From positions 1-64,000 of IMG/VR virus record IMGVR_UViG_3300028384_000657: a stretch of 64,000 bases of DNA; one strand, written 5' to 3'. Below are positions 52,101-59,194 of the stretch, piece after piece. The notes beneath the pieces were generated by a model, which ran no database searches, was not told the origin of the DNA, and saw only the letters and a program-made list of their open reading frames with translations. A program made the translations under genes and the position numbers. Within the stretch, counting starts at the first letter, position 1, and every line of letters starts with the position of its first letter. Source of the stretch: a virus.

Positions 52101-52196
52101 ATGTTAGCACTACAAACAGTCGGATTGGTGTCTGTTGGATGTGTAGCATTCATCGGCATGATCTATGGAGAACTTATCCTTTTACAAAGAGTATAA
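52101..52196 (+). CDS. 31-residue membrane peptide
   Basis: MLALQTVGLVSVGCVAFIGM then IYGELILLQRV: almost entirely one membrane helix. GAGGT six bases before the ATG and tight packing support translation. Confidence 0.6.
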   Translation: MLALQTVGLVSVGCVAFIGMIYGELILLQRV

Positions 52197-52208
52197 GGAG
52201 TAGGACAA

Positions 52209-52367
52209 ATGCTGAAGGTCAGACTCGAATATGACCTTCCAGAATTTGATCCAGCGAAACACGATCCAGATAAAACGTTCGCGTTTTTAACTTATCGTGG
52301 CATACACTATGCTAAATGGGTTAATCTAAAACCCTTTGGTAGCAAATCCTGGAAGATCAAATTTTGA
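52209..52367 (+). CDS. 52-residue YRGxxY protein
   Basis: MLKVRLEYDLPEFDPAKHD... FLTYRGIHYAKWVNLKPFGSKSWKIKF. Contains the YRGxxY unit seen twice in the 51926 product. GGAG eight bases before ATG; followed by a terminator. Confidence 0.65.
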   Translation: MLKVRLEYDLPEFDPAKHDPDKTFAFLTYRGIHYAKWVNLKPFGSKSWKIKF

Positions 52368-52378
52368 TTTCCACACAA

Positions 52379-52401
52379 AGGACCCAAACGGGTCCTTTTT
52401 T
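52379..52401 (+). terminator. Rho-independent terminator
   Basis: AGGACCC/GGGTCCT stem, AAAC loop, six T. Confidence 0.88.
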
Positions 52402-52437
52402 GCTATCCTAAATAGGTACAACCTATACAGGAGAGTC

Positions 52438-53094
52438 ATGAAACTATTTCTGGACTGTTCTGACCCAGAACTTATTGCCTCTGCCTTCGAGACTGGTTTA
52501 ATTGATGGAGCTACTACAAACCCCAGTCTTATGCTGAAAGCGGGTAAAGACCCGATGCAAGTAATCAAAGAAATTTCCTCTATCTTCCCTTGGAATGCTT
52601 CAGTATCCGCTGAAGTTGTTGGAGATACTGCAGAGGAAATGCTTGATATGGCAGAAGATTATCTGGAGATCGGACCAAACATTACTATCAAAGTTCCCTG
52701 CACTATAGAAGGTCTAAAAGCATGTAGAGAACTTGCAGACGACGATGTACCTGTAAACGTAACACTAATTTTCAGCACGGCACAAGCATTACTAGCTGCG
52801 AAAGCGGGAGCAACATATGTTTCTCCTTTCGTTGGTCGTGTATTTGATCAACACTGGGATGGAATTCACCTTATTGAGGAGATTGCAGATGTCTTCGCTA
52901 CTCATGAACTCAAGACAGAAGTTCTTGCCGCTTCTATTAGAGAACCTGTTCAAGTCTCCGACGCTTTTAGAGTGGGAGCTGATATATGTACTCTACCGCT
53001 TCCCATCTTTTACAAACTCTATAAACATATTCTCACTGACAAGGGTTTAGAACTCTTTGATCAGGATTGGAAATCGCTTCAAGAAAAATTGTGA
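52438..53094 (+). CDS. talC: Transaldolase TalC
   Basis: 218 residues from ATG 52438 (CAGGAGAG site), the family length. MKLFLDCSDPELI, GATTNPSLMLKAG, NITIKVPCTIEGLKA with the Schiff-base lysine in the IKVP strand, VNVTLIFSTAQALLAAKAGATYVSPFVGR, and EVLAASIREPVQV. Channels host carbon through the pentose phosphate pathway to supply NADPH and ribose for nucleotide synthesis. Confidence 0.96.
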   Translation: MKLFLDCSDPELIASAFETGLIDGATTNPSLMLKAGKDPMQVIKEISSIFPWNASVSAEVVGDTAEEMLDMAEDYLEIGPNITIKVPCTIEGLKACRELADDDVPVNVTLIFSTAQALLAAKAGATYVSPFVGRVFDQHWDGIHLIEEIADVFATHELKTEVLAASIREPVQVSDAFRVGADICTLPLPIFYKLYKHILTDKGLELFDQDWKSLQEKL

Positions 53095-53102
53095 GAAACT
53101 CT

Positions 53103-53252
53103 ATGACTAAAGAAGAAGTCGAAGTTCGGATTCTAAAGTTAAAGAATGAATTATACGATGGATCCTGGAGTGCCAGGAATGGTGACTGGCATGATGGTGC
53201 CCACACAATGCTCAATCGAGTGTTGGATATTATACAAGAGTATCGTCTATGA
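53103..53252 (+). CDS. 49-residue protein of unknown function
   Basis: MTKEEVEVRILKLKNELYDGSWSARNGDWHDGAHTMLNRVLDIIQEYRL; helical. Eight bases after talC, ATGA overlap with the next gene. Confidence 0.65.
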   Translation: MTKEEVEVRILKLKNELYDGSWSARNGDWHDGAHTMLNRVLDIIQEYRL

Positions 53253-53413
53253 ATAAAAAAAATTTAAAGACCCTCATTCATGACCTTGAGATCGCGATCA
53301 CTGAACTCAAGGCAGAAGTTTACGCTGATCCCTCTGCTTACATAGATAAAAGTAGCGAGAGGACAGCGAGTAGCTACATTGAACAAAACGACGACGACGG
53401 AGACCCCGACTAA
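53249..53413 (+). CDS. 54-residue protein of unknown function
   Basis: MNKKNLKTLIHDLEIAITELKAEVYADPSAYID, then Ser/Asp tail ending DDDGDPD. Coiled-coil-like first half. Coupled to the gene before; overlaps the next by 35 bases. Confidence 0.65.
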   Translation: MNKKNLKTLIHDLEIAITELKAEVYADPSAYIDKSSERTASSYIEQNDDDGDPD

Positions 53414-53834
53414 TTATGAAAACCCCTGGATTTTTAACGGACACCCTTTTCTATCTGAGGACATTGACGACCATTTCGGTTTTGTCTATTGCATTACAAA
53501 CACACTCACTGGTAAGAGGTACATCGGGAGGAAGTACTTTCACCAATTACGAAAACCTAGAGGTGGAGGTAGGAGAGTTAAAAGTGAAAGCGACTGGAAA
53601 AAATACTACGGAAGCTCTAGTGAACTTACTGAAGATCGCAAACTCCTCGGAAATCTGGTCTTCAAACGAGACATTTTAAGCCTACATAAAACAAAGGGTC
53701 TCACAAACTTTGAAGAGACCCGACAATTATTTCTCAACAACGTACTTACGGAGGCTATGACAGATGGAACGCCTGCTTTCTACAACAGCAACATACTCGG
53801 TAGGTACATGCGAAAAGATTATTTCAACCCTTGA
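53379..53834 (+). CDS. GIY-YIG-like nuclease domain protein
   Basis: 151 residues if started at TTG 53379; homologues I remember begin near NYENPWIFNG. FGFVYCITNTLTGKRYIGRKYF matches the GIY-YIG pattern (Y.I.....gk.YIG), with conserved R/K and SDWKKYYGSSSELTED following, resembling the YG.S..L region. Could cut DNA (homing-like or recombination); catalytic Glu not placed with certainty. Confidence 0.65.
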   Translation: MNKTTTTETPTNYENPWIFNGHPFLSEDIDDHFGFVYCITNTLTGKRYIGRKYFHQLRKPRGGGRRVKSESDWKKYYGSSSELTEDRKLLGNLVFKRDILSLHKTKGLTNFEETRQLFLNNVLTEAMTDGTPAFYNSNILGRYMRKDYFNP

Positions 53835-53859
53835 CCTAAGACCCTGAACCTGCTATACT
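53831..53859 (+). promoter_or_regulatory. Sigma-70 type promoter before the tRNA
   Basis: TTGACC (53831-53836), 17-base spacer, TATACT (53854-53859) with TGC before it. Drives the 53883 gene, tRNA-Arg and probably the downstream membrane protein. Confidence 0.85.
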
Positions 53860-53882
53860 TACAGGGTAGTTGAGGGACACCA

Positions 53883-54047
53883 ATGCACATCGACTTTGAA
53901 CCTGAAACTGAAACCTCTCTTGAGGAACAGTATCTAGATCAACTCATCGATCAACTTCACACTCTCGCTGAGAGAGGATTTGAAGAAGACGCTAAGCGTC
54001 TCAATGTGTCTATCAACTCTGCCCATAAGATTCTAATGGGTCAGTAG
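53883..54047 (+). CDS. 54-residue acidic protein overlapping the tRNA
   Basis: MHIDFEPETETSLEEQYLDQLIDQLHTLAERGFEEDAKRLNVSINSAHKILMGQ; helical. Its last codons and TAG stop lie inside the 5' end of the tRNA-Arg gene (10-base overlap). No strong ribosome site. Confidence 0.6.
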   Translation: MHIDFEPETETSLEEQYLDQLIDQLHTLAERGFEEDAKRLNVSINSAHKILMGQ

Positions 54048-54110
54048 TTCAGCGGATAGAACAACGCTCTTCTAAAGCGTTTGTCGGGGGTTCGATTCCC
54101 TCCTGACCCG
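54038..54110 (+). tRNA. tRNA-Arg (anticodon UCU)
   Basis: Full cloverleaf: acceptor GGGTCAG/CTGACCC, D-arm with GTTCAGCGGATAGAAC, anticodon stem ACGCT/AGCGT with loop CTTCTAA (anticodon TCT), T-arm GGGTTCGATTCCC, discriminator G. CCA is not encoded. It reads AGA codons, which are frequent in this AT-leaning genome. Confidence 0.93.
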
Positions 54111-54126
54111 TTGCCCTTAAGGGCAA
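54111..54126. other. Perfect 16-base palindrome directly after the tRNA
   Basis: TTGCCCTTAAGGGCAA, immediately 3' of the discriminator base. No U-run follows, so it may aid tRNA 3' processing or be a weak terminator or protein site. Confidence 0.6.
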
Positions 54127-54149
54127 AACGGTCCATTGAGGAAAAGCAC

Positions 54150-55283
54150 ATGACTACAACACAAAAGTTCTCGTCCTGTCTCGAAATTCTTTATGAAGCT
54201 GTTGACAGGCAAGTGACACTTGACACCTTACTAAACTTGAACAAGACCTTTTTTATTATGATTGAATCAGTTCTAAAGAACGAACTTTACATGGGTTACA
54301 TCTTCGGTATCATGATACTTGGAGGTTTCATCCGAGAGTATCATGCGCTAGAAGATGTGTATTCTCTTGCTAAGAGATACATTACAGACAATAGAGTTCT
54401 GATTATGATTACCTCCCTACTGGGAGGTATTTTACCTATCCCTGGACGTGTTGCTCTTTCAGCACCACTCCTTGATGCCATCGCCCCGCCTGATAAGAAA
54501 AAGCGTTCTGCTTTCGGTGTGATTGATTACCTATCTACACACCATTACTATTGGTGGTCTCCTCTGGAGAAAACTGTTGTTCTTCCGATGGCAGTCATGG
54601 GTATCACATACTCAGCATGGTTGGGTATGGTTGCTGTTCCTCTGATTATCACTGTGGGATACACATGGTGGTATATCTTCAGCAAAGTTGACCCTAACAA
54701 CTTAGATGTTCTCCAGAATGTTCGTGAGTTTAACTGGCGTCGTGCCCTTAGAGGTTGGGCTCCATTAATTGCTACAGTTATTCTCTTGCTGAATACAGGT
54801 AAGAGTGGTGCGATTTTCTTTTTCCCATGGTTTGGTATGATGTGTGCTTATTACAGCATCATCTACAAAGATTGGAAGTGGGGACGCTGGATCGATGGTA
54901 AGTTTGCTATCGTTGCTACGATCGTCCTTGCCTTCAGTGGCATCGTTGGACAACTCAACGGACCTGTCAAGGAATACTTGGCAAACGCACCTGTTGATGC
55001 TATACTACCAGCATCCCTGGTGGCGGCAGTCGCTGCTTTCATCATGGGTTCCTCTGGTAAGTATGCTGGCATGGCATCCATCTTGATCAAGGTCTTCGGT
55101 CCTCAGTATCTTGTCTGGTTCCTTGCCACTGAGTATGCTGGTTACCTCCTATCACCAGCACACAAGTGCCTTATGATTGGGCAGCAATACTTCGGCACTC
55201 CAATCCGTAAATACTACAAAGTCATTGGCGGATTGTGTGCTATACTGATTGCATACGCAGGTCTCACTACCTTCCTTCTATGA
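54150..55283 (+). CDS. Multi-pass membrane protein, DUF401/permease-like
   Basis: 377 residues from ATG 54150 (GAGGA site). About 8-10 membrane segments. ITSLLGGILPIPGRVALSAPLLDAIA and VFGPQYLVWFLATEYAGYLLSPAHKCLMIGQQYF match the DUF401 family (LLPxPGxxxxSAPL and GYxxSPxHxCL), related to anion/Na+ antiporters. Substrate unknown. A multi-pass transporter-like protein in a lytic phage is unusual. Confidence 0.75.
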   Translation: MTTTQKFSSCLEILYEAVDRQVTLDTLLNLNKTFFIMIESVLKNELYMGYIFGIMILGGFIREYHALEDVYSLAKRYITDNRVLIMITSLLGGILPIPGRVALSAPLLDAIAPPDKKKRSAFGVIDYLSTHHYYWWSPLEKTVVLPMAVMGITYSAWLGMVAVPLIITVGYTWWYIFSKVDPNNLDVLQNVREFNWRRALRGWAPLIATVILLLNTGKSGAIFFFPWFGMMCAYYSIIYKDWKWGRWIDGKFAIVATIVLAFSGIVGQLNGPVKEYLANAPVDAILPASLVAAVAAFIMGSSGKYAGMASILIKVFGPQYLVWFLATEYAGYLLSPAHKCLMIGQQYFGTPIRKYYKVIGGLCAILIAYAGLTTFLL

Positions 55284-55753
55284 ACAAAGTTGAAGTTCTT
55301 CTTGAACGATTCCCCTATCGGTATGTCTCTGTTGGGGTGCTCGAAAACGGGCACCCTGACTACCGAATCCAAAAATTCGATGAATGGACTAAACGATACA
55401 AAGACATGTATCTTCTAGACAATTCAATTCAATTGGATTATGCCATGGAAGATTTTGAATACACGAAATGGTTAACCATGACATCTTATCAAAAAGCAAT
55501 CAAAGCACTCGAAAAATGCGTCAAAGACGCAATGGAGAATGATGTTGACCCTGGTCTCCAAATGGAAATCTGGCGTCATTATCAAGGCATGAAGGCAGTT
55601 GATCGTCAACTTCCTAAACCTCCTCGCTTCTCTTTCAAACTTGATGGAGTAGATAGGGTCTTTGATGAATATGATCCTGACTATAATATCCAAGCAGCAC
55701 AACCAGTTGACTTGGGTGATACATATGGTAAGGACGTAATCACGTTCTCTTGA
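55280..55753 (+). CDS. Soluble protein of unknown function after the membrane protein
   Basis: 157 residues from ATG 55280, ATGA overlap with the permease-like gene. Helical middle (SYQKAIKALEKCVKDAMENDVDP) and an acidic Asp/Tyr-rich C-terminus. No domain recognised. Confidence 0.68.
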   Translation: MNKVEVLLERFPYRYVSVGVLENGHPDYRIQKFDEWTKRYKDMYLLDNSIQLDYAMEDFEYTKWLTMTSYQKAIKALEKCVKDAMENDVDPGLQMEIWRHYQGMKAVDRQLPKPPRFSFKLDGVDRVFDEYDPDYNIQAAQPVDLGDTYGKDVITFS

Positions 55754-55768
55754 TCTTTGCCAATAGAT

Positions 55769-55826
55769 CTAAAACTAAATGGTTTTAGGCGCGACAGAAG
55801 CAAATATTCCTAGTTTACTAACTAGG
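55769..55826 (+). promoter_or_regulatory. Two tandem leader hairpins before the 55880 gene
   Basis: CTAAAAC-TAAATG-GTTTTAG (55769-55788) and CCTAGTT-TACT-AACTAGG (55809-55826), followed by GTCAAGTTGAC (55833-55843) and then a terminator. The 126-base gap 55754-55879 has no gene; the ordered hairpins suggest a small RNA or an attenuator leader. Confidence 0.45.
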
Positions 55827-55852
55827 TGGTGGAGTCAAGTTGACCCTTATCT

Positions 55853-55877
55853 GGGACGCTATATGCGTCCCTTTTTT
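55853..55877 (+). terminator. Rho-independent terminator abutting a start codon
   Basis: GGGACGC/GCGTCCC stem, TATAT loop, six T, then the ATG of the next gene only two bases later. Confidence 0.88.
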
Positions 55878-55879
55878 AT

Positions 55880-56440
55880 ATGAACTTATCTACATTTCTC
55901 TTAGATAAAATTGGATTAATTTGTGAGCAGATTCCTCCTGAAGAATTTGAGGAACTAACTGAATGTGCGTATGAAGGATTAGAAAATAAAATTCCTCTTG
56001 GTGATAATCAATCGATATCAATCAAGGAAGAGTATAAGATGCGTATTCCAAGAAGGTTTTCTGCTTGGATGACTAATACGGTTCATGAAAAGATGACACG
56101 TCATTGTCGTGAGTATGGTTTCTACAACATGCCAAGAGAGGGACTATTCATTCCTATGATGTGGGTGAATAGAATGAAAAAGGGTGACCAACATCAAGTG
56201 CATCAACACAATAATTCATTGTACTCCTTCAGTGCATACATTTCATGTAGTGATAATGATGCTCCATTCTTTTTTATGCATTCGGATCACATTGAATATC
56301 TTCAAATCAATGAGTACAGTCGTGGGAATACTCTGATATTCCCATCTTTATTGCCGCATAGTGTAGCAATGAAGACTAGTGACGGAGAAAGAATCAGCGT
56401 TTCAGGAAATATTGTTTTTGATTGGGGCTTGACAATGTAA
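55880..56440 (+). CDS. Putative 2-oxoglutarate/Fe(II) oxygenase (HxH subfamily)
   Basis: 186 residues. MWVNRMKKGDQHQVHQHNNSLYSFSAYIS and LIFPSLLPHSVAMKTSDGERISVSGNIVFDW match the HxH...H..V...RISxSGN pattern of 2OG-FeII_Oxy_5 type proteins; the 20631 product shares it. There is no ribosome site, because the ATG sits two bases after a terminator U-tract; expression probably depends on read-through, or on a downstream start. Confidence 0.68.
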   Translation: MNLSTFLLDKIGLICEQIPPEEFEELTECAYEGLENKIPLGDNQSISIKEEYKMRIPRRFSAWMTNTVHEKMTRHCREYGFYNMPREGLFIPMMWVNRMKKGDQHQVHQHNNSLYSFSAYISCSDNDAPFFFMHSDHIEYLQINEYSRGNTLIFPSLLPHSVAMKTSDGERISVSGNIVFDWGLTM

Positions 56441-56456
56441 AGAAATGCTATATAAT
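56429..56456 (+). promoter_or_regulatory. Sigma-70 type promoter for hli
   Basis: TTGACA (56429-56434), 16-base spacer, TATAAT (56451-56456). It lies in the last codons of the oxygenase gene. TTGACA and TATAAT are both perfect. Confidence 0.88.
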
Positions 56457-56480
56457 AGTAACAGTTCTTTACATAAGACA

Positions 56481-56699
56481 ATGACCGTTACAACCAACGA
56501 ACATGGTCAGAACAATATGTTCGCCCGCGAGCCGCAAATGTACATCGACAAGACCGAAGCAGAACGCTACGGTTATGAAACATATGCAGAACGTGCCGAG
56601 AAACTGAATGGTCGCACAGCGATGCTCGGTTTTGTGGCAGCACTTATTTCATATGCTACTACTGGTAGTATCTTTTTCTTTGGTGCCTTCGGCATCTAA
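56481..56699 (+). CDS. hli: High-light-inducible protein (Hli)
   Basis: 72 residues from ATG 56481. EKLNGRTAMLGFVAALISYATTGSIFFFGAF carries the ExxNGRxAMxGF chlorophyll-binding motif and a single membrane helix. Binds chlorophyll/carotenoid to quench excess energy and protect PSII during infection. Strong promoter directly upstream. Confidence 0.95.
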   Translation: MTVTTNEHGQNNMFAREPQMYIDKTEAERYGYETYAERAEKLNGRTAMLGFVAALISYATTGSIFFFGAFGI

Positions 56700-56743
56700 T
56701 GATTCCCTCACTTTTATCACTAAATTTTTATAGGAGATTTACA

Positions 56744-56851
56744 ATGACACCTGAAGCAGAAAAGTTTAACGGTTGGGCAGCAATGATTGGTATTATTGCA
56801 GCATTCGGAGCATACGCAACTACAGGACAATTGATTCCTGGAGTATGGTGA
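56744..56851 (+). CDS. hli: Miniature Hli protein, 35 residues
   Basis: MTPEAEKFNGWAAMIGIIAAFGAYATTGQLIPGVW: the ExxNGxxAMxG motif with Trp instead of Arg, one membrane helix. Little more than the core helix of the family. TAGGAG site nine bases before ATG. Tandem to the 72-residue hli. Confidence 0.85.
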   Translation: MTPEAEKFNGWAAMIGIIAAFGAYATTGQLIPGVW

Positions 56852-56991
56852 ACGATATGTTGGTCATAGCAGCGTCTCTCATAGGAGGATTTATAGTCGC
56901 ATCCCTATTGAATGAGGACGTAGATGATGATGATCACCATGATGGCGGAATGTTACAACCATTACCAGTCCAAGCACCTAACCCTACCTAA
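56845..56991 (+). CDS. Small membrane protein of unknown function
   Basis: 48 residues: MVNDMLVIAASLIGGFIVASLLNEDVDDDDHHDGGMLQPLPVQ; one membrane helix, acidic/His tail. Starts possible at ATG 56845, GTG 56848 (GTGA overlap with hli stop) or ATG 56857. Confidence 0.55.
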   Translation: MVNDMLVIAASLIGGFIVASLLNEDVDDDDHHDGGMLQPLPVQAPNPT

Positions 56992-57011
56992 ATAATTTCT
57001 TTGTATAGGAA

Positions 57012-57152
57012 ATGCTGACCGATCTCTATCAAGACATGGAAACCCTGAACGCTCTTTATGAAGAGTTATGCTGGAATCCAGAAACACCCTTAGAGTTTAA
57101 AGCAGATTACGAGAACGATCGTATTATCATCACGCTAAACAAAGATAAATAA
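57012..57152 (+). CDS. 46-residue protein of unknown function
   Basis: MLTDLYQDMETLNALYEELCWNPETPLEFKADYENDRIIITLNKDK: helix then two strands. A CTAAATAAT element (56988-56996) lies 15 bases before the ATG. Confidence 0.6.
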   Translation: MLTDLYQDMETLNALYEELCWNPETPLEFKADYENDRIIITLNKDK

Positions 57153-57176
57153 AACTGAATATCGTCGTCGCATGAC

Positions 57177-57217
57177 AACGGGGTAACTGGCACAATCCAG
57201 TTGACACCCCGTTTTTT
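57177..57217 (+). terminator. Two-part stem terminator
   Basis: Outer AACGGGGT/ACCCCGTT (8 bp) and inner AACTGG/CCAGTT (6 bp) stems around CACAAT, a three-base bulge, then six T. The descending arm contains the -35 of the next promoter. Confidence 0.88.
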
Positions 57218-57229
57218 ATGCATTATACT
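57201..57229 (+). promoter_or_regulatory. Sigma-70 type promoter for the endolysin gene
   Basis: TTGACA (57201-57206), 17-base spacer, TATACT (57224-57229). It overlaps the preceding terminator. TSS would be only a few bases before ATG 57244. Confidence 0.75.
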
Positions 57230-57243
57230 ATGAAGGTAGTCTC

Positions 57244-57834
57244 ATGAAACTAATGTCTATCGCAACAACTATTGGTGCCCTTACGATAGGAGCAGGTGCT
57301 CTTACTATAGGTATCCAGTCTGTTCCTGAGGCACCACCGCCAGTGGTTGAGATTACCGTCGATGAATATGAACCTAGATGGACCTTACCTGGCGGTAGTC
57401 CCAACGAAAAATATGTCCTCGAACAACTACAAGAACACACCCAAATCACCGATCGTAACGCTCTTGCTACAATCATGGGTAACATTAAACAAGAGAGCAA
57501 GTTCATTCCCAACATATGCGAGGGAGGGGATAGAGTTTCTTACTCTGATTGCCGTGTCGGGGGTTATGGTCTTATTCAATGGACAACCCTAGGACGCTAT
57601 AATAATCTCGGTAAGTTCTGTGAGAAGTATGGTTGTGACCCTAGCAGTTTGGAAGGTCAAACTCGCTACATGATCAACGAATCTGTATTCCAAAAGGTTC
57701 TTCCTGATTTTGAAGGTCATGGGCAAACTGTTAGACAGTACATGGTGCCCTCTTACTACTGGTTAGGTTGGGGTATCAAGGGCAATCGTGAGGTCTATGC
57801 CTACGAGTATGCCCAAAACCTAGTTAAATTATGA
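57244..57834 (+). CDS. Endolysin, phage tail-lysozyme/lysozyme_2 type, with signal-anchor
   Basis: 196 residues. N-terminus MKLMSIATTIGALTIGAGALTIG is a weakly hydrophobic Gly/Ala/Thr segment like a signal-arrest-release anchor, then a Pro-rich linker. Residues ~55-196: ATIMGNIKQESKFIPN (likely catalytic Glu), GGYGLIQWTTLGRYNNL, and YMINESVFQKVL, matching the phage lysozyme domain in which NixxES.f and GyGl.QWT are conserved. Expected to degrade peptidoglycan at lysis. Confidence 0.82.
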   Translation: MKLMSIATTIGALTIGAGALTIGIQSVPEAPPPVVEITVDEYEPRWTLPGGSPNEKYVLEQLQEHTQITDRNALATIMGNIKQESKFIPNICEGGDRVSYSDCRVGGYGLIQWTTLGRYNNLGKFCEKYGCDPSSLEGQTRYMINESVFQKVLPDFEGHGQTVRQYMVPSYYWLGWGIKGNREVYAYEYAQNLVKL

Positions 57835-57857
57835 GTATTAATACTCTAATTTTTGTC

Positions 57858-57886
57858 TTGACGGGAAAATCGAACTCCTGTATAAT
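57858..57886 (+). promoter_or_regulatory. psbA promoter
   Basis: TTGACG (57858-57863), 17-base spacer, TATAAT (57881-57886). Nearly perfect sigma-70 promoter. Confidence 0.9.
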
Positions 57887-57892
57887 AAATAG

Positions 57893-58049
57893 GTAAACAA
57901 ATGTAAAGCACATCGCTTTTCCTTTATACTACTCCCCGCAAACCGAGACCTCTAGGGAGTCAAAATTACGTCTCTCATACCTCTGCTTAGGGTGCAGAGG
58001 AATAGTAACTCCACCATGTCCCTGATGGTCTTACTTATTCTTATTCAAA
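57893..58049 (+). promoter_or_regulatory. psbA: Long structured psbA leader
   Basis: About 155 bases from the expected start site to the ATG. Contains CCTCTGC-TTAGGGT-GCAGAGG (57980-58000), a perfect 7-bp hairpin. No Shine-Dalgarno immediately before ATG, as is common for psbA. No gene in this stretch. Confidence 0.55.
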
Positions 58050-59129
58050 ATGGCTAGTTCAACTCTGTCACGCTCTGGCGTGTCTAACTGGGAATCCTTT
58101 TGCGATTGGGTTACCAGCACTAACAACCGTCTGTATGTCGGTTGGTTCGGCGTTCTGATGATTCCTACGTTGCTTGCAGCAACCATCTGTTTCATCATCG
58201 CCTTCGTCGGTGCTCCTCCTGTGGACATTGACGGTATCCGCGAACCCGTTGCTGGTTCGCTCATGTATGGTAACAACATCATCTCAGGTGCAGTTGTTCC
58301 TTCTTCTAATGCTATTGGTCTTCACTTCTATCCCATCTGGGAAGCAGCAACCCTCGATGAGTGGTTGTATAATGGTGGTCCTTTCCAACTCGTAGTTTTC
58401 CACTTCCTGATTGGCATCTATGCTTATATGGGTCGTGAGTGGGAACTCTCTTACCGTCTTGGTATGCGTCCCTGGATCTGTGTTGCATACTCTGCTCCAG
58501 TCGCTGCAGCATCTGCTGTATTCCTCGTCTATCCTTTCGGTCAAGGTTCTTTCTCTGACGCGATGCCTCTTGGTATCTCTGGTACATTCAACTACATGCT
58601 TGTTTTCCAAGCAGAGCACAACATTCTGATGCACCCCTTCCATATGCTCGGCGTTGCTGGCGTATTTGGCGGTTCTCTGTTCAGTGCAATGCACGGTTCT
58701 CTGGTTACTTCTTCGCTGGTTCGTGAAACCACCGAAACTGAGTCCCAGAACTATGGTTACAAGTTCGGTCAGGAAGAAGAGACCTATAACATCGTCGCTG
58801 CTCATGGTTACTTCGGTCGCCTGATCTTCCAATACGCTTCCTTCAACAACTCCCGTTCGCTGCACTTCTTCTTGGCAGCATGGCCTGTTGTAGGTATCTG
58901 GTTCACTGCTCTTGGTGTTAGCACCATGGCATTCAACCTGAACGGTTTCAACTTCAACCAATCCATCCTTGATGGTTCTGGTAAGGTTCTGCCTACTTGG
59001 GCAGACGTTCTGAACCGTGCTGGACTTGGTATGGAAGTCATGCACGAGCGCAACGCTCACAACTTCCCTCTGGATCTTGCTGCTGCAGAATCCACCCCCG
59101 TCGCTCTGACTGCACCCGCTATCGGTTGA
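58050..59129 (+). CDS. psbA: Photosystem II D1 protein PsbA
   Basis: 359 residues, full length. Five membrane helices; all known D1 landmarks are present: [18 protein letters not shown]-type opening, the QB-pocket and D-E loop ([50 protein letters not shown]), Mn ligands in the C-terminal [13 protein letters not shown]. Replaces photodamaged host D1 to keep electron flow during infection. No intron. Strong C-ending codon bias. Confidence 0.98.
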   Translation: MASSTLSRSGVSNWESFCDWVTSTNNRLYVGWFGVLMIPTLLAATICFIIAFVGAPPVDIDGIREPVAGSLMYGNNIISGAVVPSSNAIGLHFYPIWEAATLDEWLYNGGPFQLVVFHFLIGIYAYMGREWELSYRLGMRPWICVAYSAPVAAASAVFLVYPFGQGSFSDAMPLGISGTFNYMLVFQAEHNILMHPFHMLGVAGVFGGSLFSAMHGSLVTSSLVRETTETESQNYGYKFGQEEETYNIVAAHGYFGRLIFQYASFNNSRSLHFFLAAWPVVGIWFTALGVSTMAFNLNGFNFNQSILDGSGKVLPTWADVLNRAGLGMEVMHERNAHNFPLDLAAAESTPVALTAPAIG

Positions 59130-59150
59130 TAGTCTAACGACATACACTCT

Positions 59151-59173
59151 AAGGACCCTACGGGGTCCTTTTT
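59151..59173 (+). terminator. Rho-independent terminator after psbA
   Basis: AAGGACCC/GGGTCCTT stem with TACG loop and five T. Confidence 0.9.
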
Positions 59174-59194
59174 ATTTCCTTGCTATGTAAAGTT

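Noticed and set aside
53416-53679. 87-codon plus-strand frame inside the GIY-YIG gene with an ATG start
   Set aside because: Although it has an ATG, the other frame holds the clear FGFVYCITN...YIGRK motif; this one shows none.
54111-54126. Palindrome after the tRNA as a prophage attachment site
   Set aside because: No integrase and all genes fit a lytic T4-like phage; the palindrome is better seen as an RNA hairpin.
57860-58200. Antisense regulatory RNA over the psbA leader, as reported for phage S-PM2
   Set aside because: I could not find a convincing minus-strand promoter in the psbA 5' region by eye; left unclaimed.
58284-59147. 287-codon minus-strand open frame opposite psbA
   Set aside because: It mirrors a strongly codon-biased gene, has no domain, no promoter and poor composition; a shadow frame.
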